Assembly (NCBI GenBank): GCA_947652115.1
Contig: OX393568.1
Coordinates: forward strand, 2,923,460 to 2,987,459
Direction: 5' to 3'
DNA: 64,000 nt
DNA from: Blastomussa wellsi
Lineage: Eukaryota; Cnidaria; Anthozoa; Scleractinia; Plerogyridae
Shown: in pieces, positions 35,754-47,586 of the stretch
How positions within the stretch are numbered: the first letter of the stretch is position 1
How the letters are laid out: every line of letters starts with the position of its first letter
Notes under the pieces: model-generated
Seen by the model: only the letters and a program-made list of their open reading frames with translations
Database searches by the model: none
Told to the model about the DNA's origin: nothing
Position numbers and translations under genes: made by a program

Positions 35754-38282
35754 TCAGTATACTGCAATAAAGAAGAGTCCTACAATTGAACCAACAGCCA
35801 CAGTCAACATTATCATGGTGAACAAGTGACGCTGAAACCATGATGGTTCAATGATTTCTTCCTTTTGCTTTCTTGGTCGACGTTTCTTCCCACGTTGTTT
35901 TCTCTCAAACCACTCAAGTTCCTCCTGTACAGGTGAAAAGACAAAATCACTGCGATCTCACACGACATTGACCATCCTTTCTGGGTATAGGGCTGGTCCT
36001 TAATCTTGCAGGGATGGCCAAGGGGTACTTGCATTATACATGACAGGAGGTTACAACAGAGCTTCATATTGCAAACCCAAAAAAATACAAGAGCCTGAAA
36101 TTTTAGACCCCAAAAATACCTGGCATCAAAATTTCCTACCCTACTTAAACACCTCAATATGGTCTGATCTGAGATGCAACAGGACCTCACATCAAAGGAT
36201 GTTTCCAAGTCAGTGTAAGTTATAGCAGGTACACCTATGATTTTGCCCCAAATTTGGAGGAGGGGGGCACTCCCACATACTAGTGGTCTTGTTTGAGGGA
36301 AGAGTAACATCATGCTATTTGATCTTGTACATTTACGTTATTTTGTAATGGCTACAAGTAGATTCAAGTAATAATGAGAAATGCTCCATAAAATTTTGCA
36401 TCCTTGAACCCCCAAATGTGATAATTTATAATGTAAACCAGACAAGTGAAGTTACATCATACCTTTGTTTACACATGAGGATTCAAGTGCATAAAAAGGC
36501 AACCAGTATTATAGAGACTCACTAACTTTGACAAGCTTCTAGCCTCATAATACAAGCGGTGAAATTACCTGTTGTGCTCTGAGCTCTTCTCGCTTCTTGA
36601 TTTCCTCTTCCTCCGTTGTTAATTTCTTTTGTTTTACTTTATGCACCTCACACTCTTCATCGCAGTCTAACATTGCTTCACCCGTTTGGACCATGTGGCA
36701 TGGGAAATCCTTCAAACAAGGGATGTTAGTCAATAAGGTCAATTGAAACTACGGTAACTGTTGTCCCTATCTGACTTATGTTTTTCTGCATTTGATAAAC
36801 AATCATTTTGTATGAGTTGGTTTATTAAAATCCGACATGATTTATGAAAAAATTCAAAGCTTGAACTCAAATAATTGTTGTCTCTATTCTGTGATTACAA
36901 TAGTGTTACACAGGGTTCATACGGGTCCTGTAAAACATGGAAAGTCCTGAATTTTTATTATGGCATTTTCCAGGACTGAAAAGTCCTGGAAAAAGATTAC
37001 AGGTCCTGGAAAGTCCAGGAAATCTGTTAAAATCAAGAAATGAATTTTTCTGAACTAACTTTGTAAGAAATGCGAGGCTTACAGTTGGGAGAATTTAAAA
37101 TAAAACTCTTGAATTAATGTTTCTTATGCTTAAAGGCAGTAAATTAAAAATCGAGGCACCTAAAAAATAAAAACTATGGCGTGCAAAATCCAGTTTGACC
37201 CTAGGTAGCTTTGCTGTTTTCCCATTGTTTCTTGTGGTTAAGGCGTTATAGTGTGACCATTGGAAGTAATCTTTAAATGGGAAACATGCAGTTCCATTGA
37301 GGCAGTCAAAAACAAAGCAGCATGTTCTCCTTTATATGGCCTGGCTGACAACCAGGGCTCACGTTTTTAAACCCCGAACATGTTCATGTAGTTGGTTCAA
37401 AAGAGGCAACACTGTTGATATTGGCTCAAATTAATTCATCATTGGGATTGCTTACTTTCTTTTTGCGTCGACAAGAACACCTCACAGCTGATTTCCTATT
37501 GCACATTTCAGGGGAGGGACAGGGACCAGCATGGCAGATGGACGAACAGCGGTGACCACAGGCCAAGAGATTCTTTGGGCATTGATTCTTACACGACATC
37601 AGCTCATTACACGTCTGTTCATCTGCTGATATCAATTCACTACAGGTGAAAATAATTATAATGATTTATTAGCTCGTATATCACATACTGCATGATCTAA
37701 TGAGACTCTACAATAACATATTAAGTACTATAAAAACTAAAATGTATCACTTAATAATATCAGAAAAAAAACAATTCAGTAAAGTTCTTCAAAGTAACAC
37801 ACTTCATAAGTAATTTGCTGATACTATCTAGTACCTGCAAGATACATAAATTAACATCAAGCGACAGTGGCATGGAAGTTTCACCATCTGTTTACAACTT
37901 GGACAATCTCCTGCAAACCAATCAAATAAACACACGTGACAATCATTGTACTAGCGTTGCTGCCATTGAAGCCACTTTGACAAAATATTTCAAAACTACG
38001 GCCATTTTGGAGTGCTCTAAACTCATTTGTGGGGTGTGGTGGCCTATAGCAAGTGCCCTGGACCCTAATATCAAGCAATATAATTTGGTTTTATCAACTG
38101 GGTTGATAATGTCAATTGGCCACCGTAAAGAGATTCAAGAGCTGACGTTTCAAGCATTAGCCCTTCGTCGGAGCAAATCGGCTCGTCAGCTAAACGTCAG
38201 CTCTTGAATCTCTTTACGGTGGCCAATTGACATTATCAACCCAGTTGATAAAACCAAATTATATTGTTATACTTCCCACTGA

Positions 38283-38316
<34 letters not shown>

Positions 38317-41300
38317 CCTAATATCAAGCAGTCTGCATTCAAGCCCTGGCTGAGGTCACTGCAGTCTTGGGTAAGATATTTTTGCTTTCATTTCCTCTCT
38401 CCACCCAGACCTTGTATAAACATCTTATTAACCAAGCACGAGGGCCGTACTTGGAGAATATCGGCCTGAGCTCTTGACAGTACCAACCAAGCACAGGGAG
38501 ACCCATACAGAGACAGAGGGCTGATATTCTCCCAGTACGGTCCTGAGCAAGTTTGGTTAATAAGAGATTTTTTACATGACTGGAAAAGCTTTTATACATA
38601 AATTATATAGAAGCGTACAGCGGAAAGGATGGTGCAGTCACCATGTGTTTCGGTGGGGAAAATATTCCTAATGTTGTTCACAAGTCATTCAAGAGTATGG
38701 GTGGTTTTCCATTCCAGATACTAGTCAATTCAATACTGGGGGAACCCTGCGACAGACAAGCATCCTATCAAGGGGAGAGCAGAAAATTAATACCCCTTGT
38801 CACTTGACGCTATAGAAAACATCTGGATAAGCTCAGGCAAAACAGGTTATCAGGGTTTTCCTTTTCGGCGGCGACCGGCGATTTTCGCCGCATGTGAACA
38901 GCTCCGTTGCCGGCAACTAAACGAATCCTTGCTGTTATATAATTTAAAAGTTATATAATTTATACAAGCTGTCACAGCCAGCTTCGCTTTCATCGACTTC
39001 AACTTTATTTTAAAAGGAAAACCCTGGGTTATTGGCCCAACACAATAACACTTATATTGCGTAAATAAATTCTGATTGTGAGCTCACCTGGATGGCAAGG
39101 GAGTGGGCAGTCATGTGAACATCCCTCTCGGCGAGGCTTGGAACAGGCCTCCTCACAAACCTGACATTCTTTTCCAGCCTGTTATTAGGAATGAAGAAAT
39201 AGAAAAGGTAAGGCCAACATATGGCAGCACGATTTGATAATAACATACATAAAGACAAGCAATGTTTATTTTATAATTTTTCTTGTGTTGTGTTGTATTA
39301 CATTGTACTGTATTGTACTGTATTGTTAGTATCATAATTTTATTTTTTATTTAATATTTGTCATTGATTCCAACACTATTAATTTCACAATACCTGTTGG
39401 TTATCATTAGCACCAGTGACAACATGACACTCTAGCTGGCACACATGGTTTCCACATGACAATTGACGTCCACAAGGTCGAGCACAAGAGAATGGCTTCA
39501 CCAAGGAGCATGGCAAAGAGCGGGTCTATAAAGAAAATTAAAATAAGCACTCAACACTTTAAACTATAGACCTAAGAGTGTTTTGACTATACTTTGCAAA
39601 AACCATGGAAGGAATGAACTACATGACAATTGCTGGTTTTCACAATCAAGCCACATAAAAGTAACACCCAAACAATTTAATTCTACAAACAGGATGCATC
39701 TAGCAATGTTCTTACCCTTGTTGCAAAGATTTCTTGTTGAAATAAAAGCTACTTAATAAGAACCAGATGAGTGTGTTTCCTTTAGAGTTTAAAAACCCGG
39801 AAGTGGCCTGGCACGTCTGCCTGAACTTAACCTGAAATTAACTTTTAAGGTGGTTCGATCTATGGTTTTTCACTGTGCATAACAAAATGGCGGCTGTTAA
39901 AAGGAGCTTCTCCAGGAAGATTATAAAAATTGCGTCAATTGAAGAGTAAAAGTTAATAAAAATTTTCGACAGTCAGTTTTATCTGCCTAAGAAGAGGCTC
40001 AATGTTTCGAAAATGTGTGCAACATTAGTGGAAGGTTTCAGTTGTTGAGTTCCACTTATTCTTAAAGAGGATGGCTGTTAACCTTTGTCATCACTGTAAC
40101 ATGGAAAAGAGCATGGTGACCCCCACTTTTTATTTCGTTTTTATAATCTTGTTGACTTGTTACAACGGTGTACCAAGTTTCATCGAAAATCTATGGCAGG
40201 TTCTTTTACTAGGGAATTGAACAGAAAACGGGATCAATCGAAGTGCCATTGGAGAACAAACAAAGCAGTCACGGTTTTTTACCAGCAAAGGTATGCAACA
40301 GGTGGTGAGAGTGGCTTTTTGCGGAGGCTGACGTCACTGGCCACAAGTTAAATTTCACTTCCTTAGCAATGTGCAGAAAGATCTGTTAATGGACCCTTTA
40401 ACATACATGGTCAACAGCCTTCTCAGTGGTGGTTATCTTGATACTGCGCAGTGTGAAAACTCCAAAATTAAAGATACTCTTACTTTAAAAACGATGATCA
40501 ACATTTTCACAAGGAGATAATTTTTGATGCCTAAAATAGAGTGAAGGCTAAATAGGCCTTAAGATTTTATAATATTTTTAGAATTATGATGATGCCACAT
40601 GAAAACAAAGAATAGGCAATTAGTACAAACCTCATGTTTGCCAAGACAGCTTCTAAAGAAAATATAAAATAAAGTATAATTAATAATTAAAAACAGTTTT
40701 CAAAACATTAACATTTCTTATTAAACACAAATCTATTAAATAAATTTTTAAACAGACTTTAATCAGGGTTGCCACTTATCAGAAAATTAAAAGTTCCTTC
40801 ACTTTTCCATGACTTTTCACTGACCTTTCACGGCTCTGAACAATTTTCCCTGACCTTAGATTCAACAGAAGCCACTGGCCAAAACTACTGCTTCTGTACA
40901 AGCCACTCAAACAGTATCAAAATCAATTGGTTACACCATGTTTTACTGAAAGGAAATAAAATTCCCTGACTTTTCACTGACTTTACCAAACATCTAACAT
41001 TATCCCTCACCTTTTACAAAATTCCCTGACCTTGAAAAATGTTTGTTTTTCCCTGACCGTGGAAACCCTGTAAATTACTTACATCTCAACTGGGACAGCA
41101 CATGATGGACAAGGCAATGGTTGAATATCAGAGAGGACCAGGTTAGAATCTGATGCAGAAGGCCATCCATGGACAGGTGGCTAGCAACAAAAAATAAATA
41201 AATGAACATATCACCTCCATATATGTTACCATAGGTCAAATTTAAATTCAGTTTCACTTTTAAAACCTTGCTTAATATTTTTAACCTACTAGGTTTTTTT

Positions 41301-44300
41301 GATATTTCTCTTTCCAAGAGAACATCAAGTAAACTTTACCCACACAGGTAAACTTTACCCACACAGGTAAACTTTACCCACACAGGTAAACTTTACCCAC
41401 ACAGGCAAACTTTACCCACACAGGTAAACTTTACCCACACAGGTAAACTTTACCCACACAGGCAAACTTTACCCACACAGGTAAACTTTACCCACACAGG
41501 TGAACTTTACCCACACAGGTAAACTTTACCCACACTAGTAAACTTTACCCACACAGGTAAACTTTACCCACACAGGCAAACTTTACCCACACAGGCAAAC
41601 TTTACCCACACAGGTAAACTTTACCCACACAGGTAAACTTTACCCACACAGGTAAACTTTACCCACACAGGCAAACTTTACCCACACAGGTAAACTTTAC
41701 CCACACAGGTGAACTTTACCCACACAGGTAAACTTTACCCACACAGGTGAACTTTACCCACACAGGTAAACTTTACTCACTCAGGTAAACTTTACCTTCA
41801 CAGGTGAACTTTACCCACACAGGTAAACTTTACCCACACAGGTAAACGTTACCCACACAGGTAAACTTTACTCACACAGGTAAACTTTACCCACACAGGT
41901 AAACTTTACCCACACAGGTAAACTTTACTCACACAGGTAAACTTTACCCACACAGGTAAACTTTACTCACACAGGTAAACTTTACCCACACAGGTAAACT
42001 TTACCCACACAGGTAAACTTTACCCACACTAGTAAACTTTACCCACATAGGTAAACTTTACCCACACAGGTAAACTTTACCCACACAGGCAAACTTTACC
42101 CACACAGGTAAACTTTACCCACACAGGTAAACTTTACCCACACAGGTAAACTTTACCCACACAGGCAAACTTTCCCCACACAGGTAAACTTTACCTACAC
42201 AGGTAAACTTTACCCACACAGGTAAACTTTACCCACACTAGTAAACTTTACCCACACAGGTAAACTTTACCCACACAGGTAAACTTTACCCACACAGGCA
42301 AACTTTACCCACACAGGTAAACTTTACCCACACAGGTAAACTTTACCCACACAGGTAAACTTTACCCACACAGGTAAACTTTACCCACACAGGTGAACTT
42401 TACCCACACAGGTAAACTTTACCCACACAGGCAAACTTTACCCACACAGGTAAACTTTACCCACACAGGTGAACTTTACCCACACAGGTAAACGTTACCC
42501 ACACAGGTAAACTTTACTCACACAGGTACCCACACAGGTAAACTTTACCCACACAGGTAAACTTTACTCACACAGGTAAACTTTACCCACACAGGTAAAC
42601 TTCACTCACACAGGTAAACTTTACCCACACAGGTAAACTTTACCCACACAGGTAAACTTTACCCACACAGGTAAACTTTACCCACACTAGTAAACTTTAC
42701 CCACATAGGTAAACTTTACCCACACAGGTAAACTTTACCCACACAGGCAAACTTTACCCACACAGGTAAACTTTACCCACACAGGTAAACTTTACCCACA
42801 CAGGTAAACTTTACCCACACAGGCAAACTTTACCCACACAGGACACAGGTAAACTTTACCTACACAGGTGAACTTTACCCACACAGGTAAAGTTTACCCA
42901 CACTAGTAAACTTTACCCACACAGGTAAACTTTACCCACACAGGTAAACTTTACCCACACATGCAAACTTTACCCACACAGGTAAACTTTACCCACACAG
43001 GTAAACTTTACCCACACAGGTAAACTTTACCCACACAGGTGAACTTTACCCACACAGGTAAACTTTACCCACACAGGTGAACTTTACCCACACAGGTAAA
43101 CTTTACTCACACAGGTAAACTTTACCTTCACAGGTGAACTTTACCCACACAGGTAAACTTTACCCACACAGGTAAACGTTACCCACACAGGTAAACTTTA
43201 CCCACACCGGTAAGCTTTACCCACACAGGTAAACTTTACCTACACAGGTAAACTTTACCCACACAGGCAAACTTTACTCACACAGATAAGCTTTACCCAC
43301 ACAGGTAAACTTTACCCACACCGGTAAGCTTTACCCACACAGGTAAACTTTACCTACACAGGTAAACTTTACCTACACAGATAAACTTTATCCACACAGG
43401 TAAACTTTACTCACACAGATAAACTTTATCCACACAGGTAAACTTTACCCACATGGGTAAACTTTACCCACACAGGTAAACTTTACCCACACCGGTAAGC
43501 TTTACCCACACAGGTAAACTTTACCTACACAGGTAAACTTTACCCACACAGGCAAACTTTACTCACACAGATAAACTTTATCCACACAGGTAAACTTTAC
43601 CCACACAGGTAAACTTTACCCACACAGGCAAACTTTACTCACACAGATAAACTTTATCCACACAGGTAAACTTTACCCACACAGGTAAACTCTACTCACA
43701 CAGGTAAACTTTACCCACACAGGTAAACTTTACCCACACAGGTAAACTTTACCCACACAGGTAAACTTTACTCACACAGGTAAACTTTACTCACACAGGT
43801 AAACTTTATCCACACAGGTAAACTTTACTCACACAGGTAAACTTTACTCACACAGGTAAACTTTACTCACACAGATAAACTTTATCCACACAGGTAAACT
43901 TTACTCACACAGGTAAACTTTACCCACACCGGTAAGCTTTACTCACACAGGTAAACTTTACCCACACAGGTAAACTTTACTCACACAGATAAACTTTACT
44001 CACACAGATAAACTTTACCCACACAGGTAAAATTTACCCACACAGGTAAACTTTACCCACACAGGTAAACTTTACCCACACAGGTAAACTTTACCCACAC
44101 AGGTAAACTTTACTCACATAGGTAAACTTTATCCACACAGGTAAACTTTACCCACACCGGTAAGCTTTACCCACACAGGTAAACTTTACCCACACAGGTA
44201 AACTTTATCCACACAGGTAAACTTTACTCACACAGGTAAACTTTACCCACACCGGTAAGCTTTACTCACACAGGTAAACTTTACCCACACAGGTAAACTT

Positions 44301-47300
44301 TACTCACACAGATAAACTTTACTCACACAGATAAACTTTACCCACACAGGTAAAATTTACCCACACAGGTAAACTTTACCCACACAGGTAAACTTTACCC
44401 ACACAGGTAAACTTTACCCACACAGGTAAACTTTACCCACACAGGTAAACTTTACTCACATAGGTAAACTTTATCCACACAGGTAAACTTTACCCACACC
44501 GGTAAGCTTTACCCACACAGGTAAACTTTACCCACACAGGTAAACTTTATCCACACAGGTAAACTTTACCCACACTGGTAAGCTTTACCCATGCTAGTAA
44601 ACTTTACCCACACTAGTAAAAATTTACTGACAGGTAAAATTTAGTGACACAAGTAATCTTTACCAGTGGTAAGTATTATTATTGCCAATGTCACTGACAC
44701 AGGTACAGTAAATGCTAGCTAGCTGCACATTGAAGTACTGAAGATACACTACCTGTACAGGTCGGCATATATTGAATAATTTTTATTACTAACTGTACAA
44801 ACCTTTGCTGGTTTAGATGAGTTGGGTTTATTGTCATGGCAACTGGCAGTACAAATGTGCCCACAGGGAAGAGAAAGATTACAGCGTTGACGGCATGGAG
44901 GACAGGCACCATAATGGCAGTGATGACGCTACAAGAACAAAAAAGAAAAAACAAACTGTCTGTTAGGTTGTCAGTGGGACGATTTCTCTTTGGTGTGGAG
45001 CTCCTGATTGTGATGGGGCTGGGTGGGCCATCTTTATTTGGGTTTCAATAATTAAGTGGGAGGCGCGGTAGCCTAATGGTTAGTATGCTGTACTCTGGGT
45101 CGGATGGTCAAGGTTCAAGCCTTTGCCAGGGCACTGTGTTGTGTTCTTGGCAAGACACTTTGCTCTCGCAGTGCCTCTCTTCACCCAGGTGTATAAATGG
45201 GTACCAGCGAATTGACTCTGCTGGGGGATAGCCCTGCGATGGACTAGTATCCCGTCCAGGGGGGAAGTAGAAGTGCCCTCTGTCACTTCATGCTAAGGAA
45301 ACCGAGATAAGCTCTGGCCTACCAGGCCACTAGACTCATATGCAGGCTTGTTTTCTTTTTTCTCTCATTAAGGTACCCAATGTCCTCATTAGTTGTAGGC
45401 TGAATTATATTCAAAGGCAGCATAAATTGCTATTCGGAATAAACCTCTGTCATGCTCACCTTGCGTTGAGGGTGATGACAATCAGGAGGATGACTGTGAA
45501 AACATCAGCAGTACGTGTAAAATTGATGCCTTTAAATTAAATCTTTTATTAAATTTATTTAGGGAAATGATGGGACTTGAAGCTGAGTGCTCTGAGTGAC
45601 TTGCAAAATCCAAAATAATGGAGAGAAGAAAGCTGAACCAAATGAATATTTACACACACTAGACACCTCTATTTTCAGTTTCAAATTATCACGATGGCCT
45701 GATCAAATCAGTTACTTACTAGCTACTTCAAGACAAACCAGTTGTCAAGAGCAGAATTCACCATTGACTGTTATATATTCCAGTTGCCCAATTGAATAAA
45801 AAACACAGTCAAATATACCTAGCCATTTCAACTATTGGGTCACCCAATTGTAACCAATCCAGAAAAAAAACTGGTGACCTTGAGTTAGGCCCCATTTATA
45901 TGGTCTCGGGTACCTGAGACAACCCTCCCCCGAGTTACCCTGGGCGAGCTAACTTTTCACTAAAATGTTGCAAAATTCCTCCAACCGTTTACATGATCCT
46001 ACCCAAGTTGTCTTGGGAGGACGAGACAACTCGGGTATGCAAGTTGTCTCATCTCGGCACGTAGGGTAACCCTGGCAGACGGGAAAACTTTTTCTCATAT
46101 AAACGCTTACCTGGGACAACTCTTAACGTGCCATGTGTCACATATCGTCCAGATTTCAGGTTTCTGAGCAAAACATTGCACTAAAGAAATAGAATTTAAC
46201 CCAGCAAGGCCTCCAGCAATCAAATAAACAAAAGGAATTCAGAGGAAGAAGGATAACTAGTGATTTTGAATATTAATTTAAAAATACTTTATGAATAATC
46301 AAACAGGGTCAAATTTAACTCAGCTGACAGGGACAATTTTTTTGTCATATAAACACTCGGAAAAGTTGTCTCAGGGGGGAGAGGGTTGTCTTGGGTACCT
46401 GAAACCATATAACTGAAGCTTTAAACTGCTCATAAAATGAAGTACGCACAGTAGTTGGTGGGAGGGGTGGTGGCCTTACGGTTAGTGCACTTGACTCCGG
46501 ATCGGACGGTCCAGGTTCAAGCCTCAATCGGGGCACTGCGTTGTGTTCTTGGGCAAGACACTTTAATCTCACAATGCCTCTCTTCGCCCAGGTGTATAAA
46601 TGGGTATCAGCAAATTTACCGCTGGGGAGTAACCCTGCAATGGACTAGCATCCCATCCAGGGGCAAGTAGAAATACCGTAGTCTCTGTCGCTTCATGCTA
46701 AGGAATTTGGGATAAGCTCCAGCCTGATGGGCCGCTTGGATTGTATGCAGACTTTACCTTATGTACAGTAGACATACCTGCAAAGTTCTGCACACTTTGG
46801 TGGCTTGGTGATTTTTTCTCGACCGCATGGTAACGTCAGTACTGTAGCACCACAGAAACACTTCACATCCACTGGGAGGGGACATGGGTAACATGGACCT
46901 ACAGGGGTGATGTAAGGAGAAGAGATGTCAAACTTAGGGGTAAGTACCCAGCATTTTAACAGACCATGTATCACTGGTGATAGAAGAATTTTATTGAACA
47001 GATTTGTTTTCTTATTAAATGTTGTTGTTATTATAATATTATTATTATATCTCCAGTCATCTTTTAGTACTGTAGGCTTTTTAAATTTTTAATTGATTGT
47101 TACTAAATAGTTTCTTTGAATTGTAAATAAAGGTTTATTATTAATAAAATTATTATTATTATTATTATTATTTATTACAAATTATTATGATTACCGAAAG
47201 GTCAAGATAGCAGGAAGATAACAATTAATTTCAAATAAGTGACAACAGTTTTAAATTGTAGACATGCATTGTAATTCTCCCACTTTTCTTTACTGTAATT

Positions 47301-47537
47301 TTCTATTGTTACTCATTAGCACTTTTCTGAACAGAACTTAATATATTCCATGCTCTTTGCATATTTTGAAACATGTTCAGACATTTTAAAAATGTTGTCA
47401 CTTATTTGAAATTAATTGTTATCAAATGTTATCATTATCATTACTATTATTACAGAGCGACATTATAATTTACCGTACTGTTTTTAAATAATAAAGATGT
47501 TATTATTTTAATCCAAAATAACCATTTTATTGAAACT

Positions 47538-47586
<49 letters not shown>

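Noticed and set aside
37815..38207. 130-codon plus-strand frame
   Set aside because: It runs over NFXL1 exon 18 on the wrong strand and into a foldback arm.
41329..44660. CRISPR-like array
   Set aside because: Units are contiguous 19-mers without unique spacers, in an intron of an animal gene. It is a minisatellite.
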